From positions 21,703,704-21,767,703 of the forward strand of contig JBOZIK010000001.1 in NCBI GenBank assembly GCA_051453625.1: DNA of 64,000 bases. Direction: 5' to 3'. Position numbers and translations under genes: made by a program. This document shows, piece after piece, positions 12,340-24,439 of the stretch; position 1 is the first letter of the stretch; each line of letters starts with the position of its first letter. Below the pieces are notes generated by a model, which saw only the letters and a program-made list of their open reading frames with translations, was not told the origin of the DNA and did no database searches. This DNA comes from Welwitschia mirabilis (taxonomy: Eukaryota; Gnetophyta; Gnetopsida; Welwitschiales).

Positions 12340-12760
12340 TTTCAGTACCAAGAGATTTTTTGAATACATCATCAAGAAGATCATTAATATATTGTATTAT
12401 GATGTCTTTGTTGTGCTTTCTATGTTGTACTAAATTCTTTTCTTTTCAATATTTTTCTTATCTACTTTTCGTTTTGCATGCTTTATAGATTTGATTATTA
12501 ATTTCTTTTAACTTGAGGAGTCCTCTTATCCTTTTTTTTTTACAGATGATTTTTTCAGAAAGTCCTTATCTTCATGTCTAACATTTTTGTGCCATAGATC
12601 TGCCTCTTCTATTTTTCTTAAAAAACACTTATATCCTTTTTTATAAATATTTTGCAAAGAAGTGATGTATACATTTGACTTTCTTATACCACTAAATAAA
12701 GCTCTAGTATAATTTTATTCTTTAATAACACAATCATCTTTTCTAAAGGTAATAGAAAAA
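12340..12760 (-). pseudogene. Ty1/copia GAG-pre-integrase relic
   Basis: Minus-strand reading gives 'SGIRKSNVYITSLQNIYKKG', 'EEADLWHKNVRHEDKDFL' and 'GLLKLKEINNQIYKACKTKS'. This matches the order of the GAG-pre-integrase domain of Ty1/copia elements: a 'G...LY' stretch, 'LWH.R.GH', then 'GLP.L...... C..C'. Some zinc ligands are changed (for example KACKT keeps one Cys). On the minus strand, protease should lie upstream and the integrase core downstream, but neither is recognisable, so this is an isolated broken piece. The tandem repeat field begins immediately to its right. Confidence 0.6.
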
Positions 12761-12829
12761 TTTACATCATAGGAAAATAAACAAAAATATGTACATAGCT
12801 ATAATCACAAATTGAGATGCTCCTTCTAA

Positions 12830-14900
12830 GATAGTAACCTCTTATCCTCATATAAATAATGCTTTTGGCTCATGACAAATCTTACAACAATATGAAAGTT
12901 GCCTTGTAAGACAATACTCTCTTCACCTTAATAAAGTATAATAGTAATGTAAGATGCTTCTCATAAGGTAGTAAACTCTTCCCCTTAGGGAAATACAATA
13001 ATGCAAGTTCTCACAACATAACCTCAATGCACAGCCATAGAAGGATTGCCTTATAATGAGTTTGATAATACAATAATGAACTTTATAATAGTATTCAAGA
13101 ATAAGATAGTCCAATAATATAGGACCCAAAAAATATAATACAAAAACAAGCTTGAATGATGTAGCTTTAATGATGAGTTTGAGTTCCTTATTGTCATCAT
13201 CTTTACAAGTGCCAATAAATGATGAAATAATGTAGGATCCAAGAACAAATATTATAGACACTATAAGCTCCTTTGAAAATGATAGCTTTAATCATTCATG
13301 ATAATTTTCAAATACCTATGCATTATTCATTATATATTTAATTTCATTGTTATTTTCTTGGAAGTGCTTGATTTATTCCATGATGTCATGCCTTTATACC
13401 ATTAAAGAGAAACTATCTATTTGACCTTGAATAGTAGTCATTTAAACTTTATAACTGTCACGTAATAGATATGATAATCTAGGAATTAGATGCACATATT
13501 CATTTTTATTTGATATGAATCTTGATCCAAGATGTCTTCAAAATTGTAGACATCTACTAATAGTCAAATGTCTTTACCTATTTAATGTCTTCAATCAACT
13601 TACAGAAAATGATGAAACTTGGTCTATATTAACTTGGGTTCCATGATCATTAATCCACTATGGAAAATTTGTTAGCTTCTTGAAACATATAATATTAGTT
13701 AAAATATGAAATAACTTTATTTTCTTATTTTAGTTCGGCATATACATGTTCAAACATGTAGATGTCTTCCATTAGTGTATGGCTTCCCAACCTGGGTATG
13801 TCTATAAATAAAGCATAGCTTTACTCACACCATTGGATATTCTTAACCTACATGAAAATAGTGGTTTTCTAGTGCATAACCAATCTTATAATAAGTAAAA
13901 GTCTTCTTGCAAGGTAATACTCTCTTTTCTACAATAAAATAGTGGTTTTTATAAGCACACCATAAACCTTATTTGAGTATCCTCGCAAGGTAGTACTCTT
14001 TTCCCCATAAGGAAATAATGGTTTTTTGGCTTACTAATAATCTTACAATAAGCAAGTACTTATAAGTAATATTTTAAGTGCAGAACCTTATAAGGATTAC
14101 CATACAATGAGTTTGATTCAATAATGTACTTATAATAATATTCAATAATAAGATAGTCTAATAATGTAGAACCATACATACAATAGAATAACGAGCTTAA
14201 AAGATGTATCTTTGATGAAGACTTAATATTCTTATTGCATTATTATCACCATGAGTGGAAATGAATGATGCAATAATGTAGGATCTAACAGTAATGATGA
14301 ACATAATGCAAGCTCTTATACAAATGATGTATTTGATCCTTCGTGAAATGATCCTTTTATCCATATGATTTCCATTCTATATTTCTTTTTTATCAATTAA
14401 TTGCCAAGATTTTAAAGCTTTATATTTGTTGAGGTATCAAGATTCAAAATTTATTGAATATTCTATCACATCATACCTTTATACAATCAAAGGGAATCTA
14501 GTTGTTTGAGCTTAAAAAGTAGCTATTTAACTTTGTAATTACTATGTAATGGATAGGTAATGTCTAGGTGTTAGGTATGTATCTTTCCTTTTCATCAACA
14601 TGATCTATGGTTTAAGACATCTTCACATTTGTAGATGTCTACTAATAATAAAATGCCTTCACCTTATAAATAACTTTAGTGAACTTATCTAGATTTTGAT
14701 GAAACTATTCTGCATAATCCTTGGGTCTCCATGATCATGAATTTATGATGTAAAATTTGATAGATCACTTAAAATGTAAAATATTAGTAAAAATCTAAAT
14801 TAGATCTATTAATTATTTTAGTTTAATATAGGCATCTTCAATCATGTAGACATCTTCACTAGTGTTAGGTTCAACTTTTAGTATGGTTGTTTTTTTATGA
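12830..14900. repeat. Two tandem units of about 1.05-1.08 kb with ~75-bp subrepeats
   Basis: Unit 1 covers about 12830-13790 and unit 2 about 13880-14880. Anchors: 'tgagtttgat' near 13058 and 14108, 'aataagatagtc.aataat' near 13091 and 14150, and the 'tttaa.tttgtaa/ttataac' segment at 13440 and 14523. Within each unit a shorter block 'cttgcaaggtartactctyttcccc' followed by 'ataaggaaataatggtttttgg' recurs every ~55-80 bases (near 12832, 12902, 12957, 13905, 13980). The right part of each unit matches the dispersed repeat at 8588-9180. No coding content. Confidence 0.75.
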
Positions 14901-17059
14901 GATATTCATTTTTAACTTTTCAACTAAAATCTGGAACATCATAGATGTCTTCAAATTCTTAGATGTCTTCACCAGAGACATCTTCACTTCTATAAAAATC
15001 TTCAAACTATTGATTTTACATTTCAACATCTGATCCTTTTTGTGAGATATTGTCTTTGAAGATTCATCATTATCTAATATTTATCAAGATCTAATGATCT
15101 TTATAATGACATGTCTACATAACAACACAAACTATTTGGCAACTGGAATCATCAAAACTAGATTTTCCACTAGGATGTCAAAAAAAATTTTATACTAAAT
15201 TCATTAGTAAATAAGTAATAAAAATGAAACTATGTAGTGTAGTAATATAAAATATTAGCAAAATCCTAAAAAAATGAAAATGTAGAAAACTTAACAAGAA
15301 TTAAAAATTTAATCCTAGATGAAAATATTATTAAGAATAATGTTGAAAAATAAAAGAGGATTTAAGATTTTGTTTTATTTTTTAATATTTTTTAACTTTT
15401 TTATTTTTCAACACTTTAGCTCCTATTTAAGAGAAATACCAAGTAAGTAGAAATCTAAAAACACTTCTTAACACTATATAAAAAATTGATATAGAAATAA
15501 TAAACTTAATAGGACTAAAATCATTAATGAAATGTCAATAGAATGAAAATGAGAAAAAGGTAAGATTTCACTAGAAGAGACCAATACCACACCCTAGAGA
15601 GTGAAGTAAACAACCAAAAAAATAATAAAATCTTAGATGCAAGAAATAGAATTTGTGCATGCTTCACTATAGCTACTATGTCACTATCCCTTATAATGGT
15701 GTTAAGAAGCTTATTTGTGATAAATGTGTGGATATACTCATATCTTTATGTTGATATATGATAATATATTATTGTCTTAGGGATAAAAAAATTGTGATGT
15801 AAAATCTTAGCTTATCAATAAAATAGTTAGGACTTCCCTTTATTATATAGTCCCATTGTCAAATTTTCTGCTAAGGATACATGTGGTAGAAATAACAACA
15901 AAGTAAATACAAAACTATTGTAGTAAAATATTAAAAGTAATAATTCAAGTAGAAATTTAGGTACAAACAAAATGTTTTCAAATCAAATAAGAGAAATCTT
16001 GAAATGTAACATAGCTCTTAAGTACTAACATGTGCATTTCAAAAAGATAAGAGTCTTCCATTCCATGATATATTCATTGTTTTACATTAAATCCTAGTTT
16101 ATGATAAGTATCAATGAAGCTTAAAACATGGTAATATTATCTCATTCACCACATAAATAATGATGAAAAAGTAGTAAACTCAATCCAAAGATCATTACAT
16201 GAGTTAAATCATGAAACTAAAAAAAAAAAAAACATAAATATTAACTTGAGAAATATTATAAACTTGATATTTCACTTCAAGAATTAAAAGTATAAAAATA
16301 ATTATAACTTAAAATTAAGAAATGGAATTAATAATATTTATTATAAATTTAGAATAAAGAATTACATCATAGAATGAAAACATCAAACCTAAACATGAAA
16401 TATCCTACTAACCTCAAGCCTAGCCTATTTGCAAAAGGAAGGGTATTAGAAAGTAGACATGATAACAAGATTTCTCAACTTCAAACCCTAATTGTTCCCA
16501 AATTTATAGTTAATAGATGATATAATTCCAATAAAATAACGTACTAGATCTTTTTATATTGAAAAACTAGGATTAGTATTTTTTACTTTTTTTAAATCAT
16601 ATTTCAACTAAAAATAGAAAAACATTCAGATGCAATAAAGGACATGACCTAAAATCAGAAATGACTTATCTCATCATAACAAATCTCAGACATGTATTCT
16701 GGAGTAAAATTCCTTAAGAAACCAATGCCACCATGTTTATACTAGTATCACTAGCTTTCTATGCAATAATAGATCCATCTTTTAGCATATTCTCTAAAAT
16801 CTAGTTAATGACCTAAAAATTTCATAGATAAAGCATAAATGTCAATTATGACATTAAAAATATGATAAAACATGTTTTTATGATTAAAATAATGAAATTG
16901 ATGTCTTAACTATGATAAATTAACCCAAAATACTTAAAATAAATGATAATTTTTACATGCTAATAATGACGTATTAAGAGTATAATCCATTAAATAGATC
17001 TACGTCATGGTGCTTCGCTCCTAAATAAACTAGTATTTATGAATAGTACCACATGAAAG
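14901..17059. other. AT-rich DNA without recognised genes
   Basis: Apart from more AGATGTCTTC words at 14945-15000 and simple A-rich tracts, nothing is recognised on either strand. Confidence 0.4.
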
Positions 17060-17272
17060 AGATAAGGTAAGTATATAAGTGTAAAATCTTAACTTTAAGA
17101 TTGAGTACAAAAGAAGAAAGATGAATAAATTTGCAGATGCCTTAAGTCAAGTGATGTACATGGCGAGAAATTACAAATTTGATGTTTGTTCATAATTCAT
17201 TATAGAGCTGTATCATTATGATCTAATCTTTAAGGATATTTAGGACAAGATAAAGAATCCTTTAGAAGAATA
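17060..17272 (+). pseudogene. Element F, RNase H end and linker (5' truncated)
   Basis: Plus-strand reading 'FKIEYKRRKMNKFADALSQV' at about 17095-17150 is the end of a gypsy RNase H domain, whose hallmark is 'H.KG..N.VADALSR'. It is followed by the linker 'IIELYHYDLIFKDI'. Everything upstream (gag, protease, reverse transcriptase) is missing. The segment stops exactly where the LTR of element G begins. Confidence 0.7.
17268..17272 (+). repeat. Target-site duplication GAATA (left, element G)
   Basis: GAATA here matches GAATA at 24435-24439. The match extends to AAGAATA on both sides. Confidence 0.7.
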
Positions 17273-18665
17273 TGTATTAAGATGCAAAAATTGACTTTTA
17301 GAACAAGTATGTTTGATTAATTTAGCTTAGTCAAAGATATTAAAATAGTTGTTTTATCATAAAATTATGTATTCAACCCTTTTTAATACAATTGCTAAAC
17401 TTATGCAGTTTTCTATGACAATTTTAGGTAACATGTTGCATGCTGGATGACATATTAGAATATGAAGATAATCTAGCTAAAAATGCAAATGTCGCTATTT
17501 AGGCACCAGTGCCACCAAGTCTTTAAAGAAAAATGTATCAAAAGCTATGTTTTAGAATCTTCATGAGAAATTAATCCCATTTTATTTGTAGTTTTAGTCA
17601 ATTATTAAATAAGAAATAATAAGTGTCTTTAATGGCATATGGTGATGGCATAGAAGATACATGGCAATAACATGTAACAGTGATACATATGATGGCATCA
17701 AAGACACATGGTAATAGCATCATTGATAGAAGAATTATGAACCCAAGGACATTTATTAAACTCATCGTGATGACCTTTACTTAATATAAGAAGACGAAGA
17801 CTCTACCTACAACTACTTAAAAAACATTATACTACCTACATACCACTATAAGACAAATGCTATCAATTATCTCTATTCCCTACTCACCTATAAAAGGGTT
17901 TTATTTCTTTATTTATAAAGGATTTTTGGCTAGATAAAATAGTGGGAACCTTTTAGAGTATTATCTATCAAGATGGTTTTCTAAGCTTCCTTTATGAAAG
18001 TAAGCTAGTTCAAGGCTAACTTTGAGGAGTCTTTATTAGCTTTGCTTTCATCCTCTGATAATAAAATAAGAGTTATTTATTTGTTATTTTGCATTGTGAT
18101 TAACCTTATAGTTTTAATGCCTAAGTGAAATAATATTGTTGAGTTCTTTCATTAAACCAAGTGAGTTTTTCAAGGTTACCTTATACTATAATCATCTTGT
18201 TTAATGAATCTTGAGCATTATAATTCTTACTTTACATGCTTACATTAGGTCATGAAAGATCAAAGGGAATGAAAAATTCATCAACAATCATGTGTGAAAT
18301 GAAATTATATCACTATGATCCAAGTTGTTATGACTTAGTAATTTAAGCTTTATTTTAGGAAGTTACAAGATATTGTTGAAGTTAAGGTTTTAATGTTGGA
18401 TAATGCAAACTATATCTCTATAGTTAGTTCATTTTTATACTTTACCATTTAATGGTTAACTCATCTTAAACTCGATTGTCATTTTTGTTTTGATTTTTAT
18501 AGGGATAGAAAATGTTGTGTTACATTTATTTAATCCTATATCGATTTAAGAATGACATCAAGACTTTACCATAATGGTAGTTTTAGTTGATATAAATTAT
18601 AAAACCTAGACATGATTAAGATTTTTTATGCATTTGTTACGGGATGATGGCATACTATCTTCATA
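17273..18665 (+). repeat. 5' LTR of element G
   Basis: Aligns with 23041-24434 along its length, at roughly 80% identity by eye. Shared anchors include 'tttgattaatttag', 'ctaagctcc/ttcctttga.a..gtga', 'aagattaagttctttcatta' and 'ataaattataaaa'. The right end is inferred from the LTR2 end set by the target duplication. No convincing primer-binding site follows it. Confidence 0.75.
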
Positions 18666-21600
18666 GAAGGTGCACGAGTTTTTCTTTCTTGTGATTTGTA
18701 GTTTATTTTTTTAATTTTTAAGAACTTCTAGTGGTTGGTATTGCCCCCTTTTAATAATACCCAAATTGATTTGCTTTTCTTTTGAGTTATGTTTTTCTTT
18801 TATTTTCTATATTTCCTAGTGGTAAGTAGTGGTTTATTTCTAGTGTTATCCAAACTAGTCCTTTTTGGATTTCTATTTAATTTTCTCTCTAATTTAAACG
18901 TCATTTCCATGTTGAATATTTTATGTTGCAAGTCTAAGAAACTTTCCTATAGGCTACAACTAAAATAAGGATCAAAAGACAAAATGAAAAAATTATATAA
19001 GTTTTACTTTTATTTTTTTTAATAATTTTTTATTTTAGTCTTTAGATTTTGTTTTTAATTTTTGCATTTTAGATTTTCTTATTCAAAATTTTTAAAAAGA
19101 AAAAAAATTAGGTTGTTCCATAGGTTTTATTTTATTTCATTCCACTGTCATTTTATTTTACGCTACTTATTTTTTATGGATCATAACATGAAATGTTTTG
19201 TACAACTTCAAACATAACATGATTTAAGTTTCAAGATATTTCTCTTTAAAAACTAATACTACTAATAGACCTAATCAATATTACTAGCCTTCTTACACAA
19301 ATTACTTTCATATTTTGCAGAGGACTTTTCTTAAATCCTCTAAATGCTTTTTCATAATAGTTCCCTTTTGAACCCTCATAAAATTATTGAAATGTGACTC
19401 TAGTAGTAAATTTTATAAACCATTTTTAAACATTTAGCATGGATTGGAGTCATGACCCTTTTAGGAGACCATCTAAAATATCCCCTAAGTATTAAAATTT
19501 GTTTTCAACTCAAGAGCCTATTTAATATACACCTTCTTATTAGAATTTCTATACCCTACCTAATTGCATTTAATCTAAATAAACTATAGGAAAATATGAA
19601 AAAACCTTAAGGAATTTCTTTCTACTTAAATACTTAGATACTTCATTAGCTATTTAATATCATCTACCTTTTCTTAATAATAACCCACATGACTTTAAAC
19701 TACTAAATCCTTCCAATACAAGGTGAGCCAGTAGAGATTATCTTTAACATCTAAATACTCCTTCATACATAGATTAAAATCCTTATTATGAGTTTGAAAA
19801 GTCTTTTTTTTCACATAAGGATTTTGTTCGTATGCATTCCACCATTTCTTATGACCCATATTCTTCAACATTTAACTAACATCCTTTAGATTTTTACACA
19901 TAACAATCTTCTTCTTTAGAAGATACCCTTAAAATATTTATGAAATATCAAATGCAAATAAAATAAGACGTTCAAGCTATTACCTAGTGAAAATGTTCCA
20001 CCTTATACAATCTTGAAAAAATTCTCTAATAATTAAATGAAACCAAATCAACAAGAAGAGGAAAACCTTCCTAAATTCCATGAACATAATCTTAAGAGTC
20101 TTAAAAATCTTAAAATAAATGAGGATAGTGAAATTAATGATACTTAAGTCATATGATTTAGGAGTTAAAAAAACCTAGTAAGTAAATCCATAAGCACCTT
20201 AAGGATAAAAACTTATTAAAAAACTAGTAATTATTTTAGGAAATATATAACTTTAAGGAGAGTTATAAATAAGAGGATGAGTTGACAAGAGACATTAATG
20301 AAAAGAACATTAAATAAGAATGTTTCTTTGGATTACAATCATTATCACATGAGTAATTACATAAGGAGGATCCTCATAGCAATATTAATGAGGAAGAGAA
20401 CATTAACAAAGAGCTCACACATGAGCCATTGCATGAAGAACTTTTGCCCTTTTTTTAATAACTTTATGAATCATTCATTTGATCTTCATCTTCATCTTCT
20501 AAATAAGACCCAAACTTTAACGAAGGAAAAAAACCTTCATTAGCATTAAAACCATATTCTGATAATTTTATTAATGAACATTGACCTTCTCTAATGGCTT
20601 AAAACACACTTTTGTCTTTATCTCAAAATGATGTCTTACATCAGTTAGCAAGTAAGCATAAACAAGCTCAAGGATGAACTATTTCTAACTTTGCATGCAT
20701 TAAGTTTATCTCTAGTATTAATATTCTTTTTAATTTTATAGACTCATGCATATATATTTAACATGAAATCTCTCCTAGTTTAGAATGCTTGACATAATTT
20801 TAACAAATCATTCAACCTTTACTTTAAAACTCTAGAGCAACTTTCCATACATTACCTTAAAAAACCTATCATACTTTCAAAATTTTACTTTCTCTTTAGA
20901 GTTTTAGATTAATTATTTTTTTTTTATATTAGGTATAGGATGGGTAGTTCATTTATGTTAAAACTACTATTACATGATGGTGTAGCATTCATTGGACCAT
21001 CCAAGCATTTCCACCTGTGAAATCATTTCCTTAAGCCTTTTCATTTAGAAAATCCTAAACCCCACTCATTGCATAAAATAAACCACCATTAATTTAAATC
21101 TTATCATCCACCACTTTTACTTTAGCATTATTTAATAAGACTCATTAATCATTCATCTCTTCCATTCATCTATAATTTCATAAGACTTCGTGATCCTAGT
21201 TGATAACCCTTAACAAAGAAAACCTTAATATGTGATCATCTTATTAGTACAAGTTTAGGTAGAATTTAAGTATGCTTCTATTATTCAAAGATAGGTTACA
21301 CTTATTTTTAAATTATCTTATTAAGATTAGTTTCACTTGAGGTTTTCAATCTTGAAAAATATGAATGAAAAAGGTGAAAACTACTTTCATATTATACTTT
21401 TGTTTTTAACCATTTTATGAGAATAAGATTATTTTTAATTAGGCTAATGAACCAATGACCCCTCTTATGTGCATAAGAAAATGATGAATGTGAGAATTAG
21501 AACTAGAAGAAAATAAAATATATCTTATCCAAAAGTACCTTTTATTTTAATCAATTATTTGGTTTTAGTTAATTACATTAAGGCTATGGATACTCACTAG

Positions 21601-23040
21601 TACTATAGCCCTAATGACCTACTCATAACATTATCAACTGCATCGGGGCTATAGATACTCACTAGCAATGTAGCACTGATTTCTTTAAGAAGCAACATGT
21701 TTAATTCTATTAAAAGTAAATGTCACAATATTGGATGCTTAATATGACCTAAATGCTTGAAATAAAGATTATGTATAATTATGAAAAAGGTAAATTATGG
21801 AAAGAAAAGGTGGAATTAGGAGATACATTTATGTTACTTAACCTATGTACTTAAGAATTCACTTACAAATTTTTAAACTTTTCCAATTTTATTTAATAAT
21901 ATCTTACTTATTTGATATTTTAATTTATTAAAAATAAAATTCACAAAAATTTCAATAAAGTAACCATTAATTAACTACTTTTATATTTTGCATTCATGAT
22001 TGAAGTTCATTTCCCATTGCATTTTGTACCTATATTGTGTGCATTCCCCCTGCATATTTATGAGAAAGCATATGTGAAGGTACATATATGTTTATTGTTT
22101 TGAAATATTCCATTTCATGATTTATGATAAGACCCTAGTCTAAAAATGTCATTAAGAACTAACAATTCTTAGGCTTTAATTTTACTAAAATTTTATTCAT
22201 CTTAAGCCTCCTTATCACTTCACAACTTCACCCATTACATTTTCGTAACCATGACATGATCACATATTCATCATTCTGAATCTAAGAGCATTACCACAAA
22301 AATCCAGTAACACAGAAAAACCTCATTAGTCCTACTATTATTTTCCCTTTTTTAATAACATTCTTCTTCATATAACTTCTTATTTTGATCCATAGTCATC
22401 TTAGTTCATTAGTAGGTTATGATTCTTCATAGGATTAAATTATTACTTGGTCTTTCATTCATCTTAGTTTGACACTTTCTTCTTCATTCATTTTTATATT
22501 TTTCTCATTTCTACCTCTTCTTTCTCTTAAACTTTATCTCTCATTTCTTTCTACCCCTTTCATCTATAGTAATCATTTGTGGAACCTCCTTACTTAGCAC
22601 TTTATAATAGAATTACCTTTCACTTTATGCATCAGTTTAAACATTGTTTTTGACATTGCACTTTTTTTATTTTTTTTCCATTTTTGTTATCTACATATTG
22701 ATTTAAATTTTGCATTATACTGTGTCTCTAATTTATGGTGTAATAGAAAGTCATGTAATGAATTTTTTTTTCTTTTCAAAACTTTAACATGTTCGTAAAA
22801 AGTTGTATTAAATTTTCTCTATATTTAGAACTCTAAGGAAAAAATTCAATTTTTGTTATAAGGTATGGCATCCATTTTTCATAGAATTTTTTTGATTTTG
22901 ATGCCTTATTTTTTAAAAATTATCCAAAAATTTTGAAAAGATATATTATTTTTCATACTTGAGTTTTTTTTTCTTAGATTTTTTTCATGTTAAATTTTTT
23001 TATACTTTTTAGTAAGAATCTACTAGAATTTGATTAAGGG
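18666..23040 (+). other. Internal region of element G
   Basis: AT-rich, with long T-rich tracts near 18700-19200 and 22630-23000. One weak coding echo lies at about 20535-20710, where a plus-strand frame reads 'KPSLALKPYSDNF' and 'SQNDVLHQLASKHKQAQG'. It recalls the segment just before the reverse transcriptase of Athila/Tat elements, but nothing after it continues the match. Otherwise no gene is seen. Confidence 0.4.
21580..21680. repeat. Duplicated GGCTAT...ATAGCC hairpin motif
   Basis: The phrase 'ggctatggatactcactagtactatagcc' near 21582 and a close copy 'ggctatagatactcactagcaatgtagc' near 21646 are about 64 bases apart. Each has complementary ends (GGCTAT with ATAGCC), perfect only in the first. 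Role unknown. Confidence 0.7.
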
Positions 23041-24434
23041 TGTGTTAACATGTAAAAATTGATATTCATACAAAGTATATTTGATTAATTTAGATTAGTT
23101 TATTAAAAAAGCTATTTTATCATAAACTTATGTCTTTGACCCTTTTTTAATATAATTTCTACACATATACACTTTTCCATGATAATTTGAGGTAAAATGT
23201 TGCATTCTAGATGACATACTAAAATATAAAGATAATCTAGATGAAAATGCTGGTATAGTTAAGGCATTAATACTATTAGTCCTTTAAAAAAAAGAATCAA
23301 AAGCTACCTTTTGAAGTCTTCATGGAAAATTAATCACATTCCAATTGTGGCCATATTTGATTATTAAATAATAAAAAACTAGTATATTAAATGGTACATG
23401 GGGATGGAGGAAAGAGACATGGTAGTGACATGTGGTAGTGATACATATGGTAATATCAAAGATGCATGGCTATAGTATCAATTGGTAGAATCATCATGAT
23501 CCAAATTCCACATGTTGGACTCATCATAATGACCTCCATCTTATACACAATGAAAACTCTATCTAAGGTACATAACAAATATTATAACTACCTAGCTACC
23601 ACCACAAGCCAAAGGCTCTGAACTACCTCTATCACATACCCACCTTAAAAGGACCTTGTGCCTTCATTTTTAAAGGATCTTTAACTAGTAAAAATAATGG
23701 AAAACCTTTAGAGTGTTAGCCATTAATATGGATTTCTAAGCTCCTTCTTTGAGAGTGAACTAACTTTGAGGATTTCTTATTAGCTTTGATTTCATCTTTT
23801 GATGTAATATAAATCCTACTTTTAATAAAGAAGTAGTTGTTCATTTTCTATTTTGAGTTACAATTAACCTCATACTTTTAATACTTAAGTGAAAATACAT
23901 TATTAAGTTCTTTCATTACCAAGTGACTTTTTTAAGGTTAATTTTCACTATAGTCATCTTGTTTGATGGATCTTAAGCATAATAGTTCTTACTTTCCATG
24001 CTTAAATTAGGCTATGAGAGATCAAAGGGATTGAGGAATTTACCAATACTTATATTATACATGAGATTATGTCATATGATCTAATTCATCACAACTTAAT
24101 AATTTAAGCTCTATTTCAAGAGTCATAGGATATTATTAAAGTGAAGGTATGCTATTATATAACTTAATTTAAAGCTCTTAATTTAGTTTATTATCCTATT
24201 TTCTTATCCAAAAATTAACTCATATCAAACTTGATTCTCATTTTTGTTTTGATTTCTTATAAGCTTAGAGGATGTTGTATTCCTTCTATTTAGTTATACC
24301 TCAATTTATCCCTATGAAAAGAATGACATCAAGTCTCTACTATAATGAGAGTTGTGATTTATATAAATTATAAAATTTTGACATGACCAATATGATTGTA
24401 AGAACTTTCATATTTAAGATAACTTCCTCCATAA
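23041..24434 (+). repeat. 3' LTR of element G
   Basis: Second LTR copy. It starts TGTGTTAACATG right after 'gattaaggg', which may be a weak polypurine tract, and ends before GAATA at 24435. F integrase sequence resumes directly after it. Confidence 0.75.
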
Positions 24435-24439
24435 GAATA
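24435..24439 (+). repeat. Target-site duplication GAATA (right, element G)
   Basis: Matches 17268-17272. Confidence 0.7.

Larger units (their letters stand above)
17273..24434 (+). mobile_element. Element G: 7.16-kb non-coding LTR element (LARD-like)
   Basis: Two direct LTRs of matching length (17273-18665 and 23041-24434, about 1393 and 1394 bases) enclose about 4.4 kb with no recognisable gag-pol. Both LTRs start TGTRTTAA.ATG.AAAAATTGA. The element interrupts a gypsy pol of the same orientation and is flanked by GAATA. Size and lack of coding capacity fit a large retrotransposon derivative that would depend on proteins made elsewhere. A third LTR of the family lies at 55183-56440. Confidence 0.75.

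Noticed and set aside
12923-13261. 112-residue minus-strand open frame
   Set aside because: It lies inside the tandem repeat unit, and the second unit does not keep the frame, so it is not under protein selection.
18647-18660. 'tggcatactatc' as a primer-binding site of element G
   Set aside because: It falls before the LTR end set by the target duplication and does not match a plant tRNA 3' end that I know.
20298-20543. 81-residue open frame in element G
   Set aside because: His/Asn/Lys-rich text without a domain, in a non-coding element. It overlaps only a weak pre-reverse-transcriptase echo in another frame.
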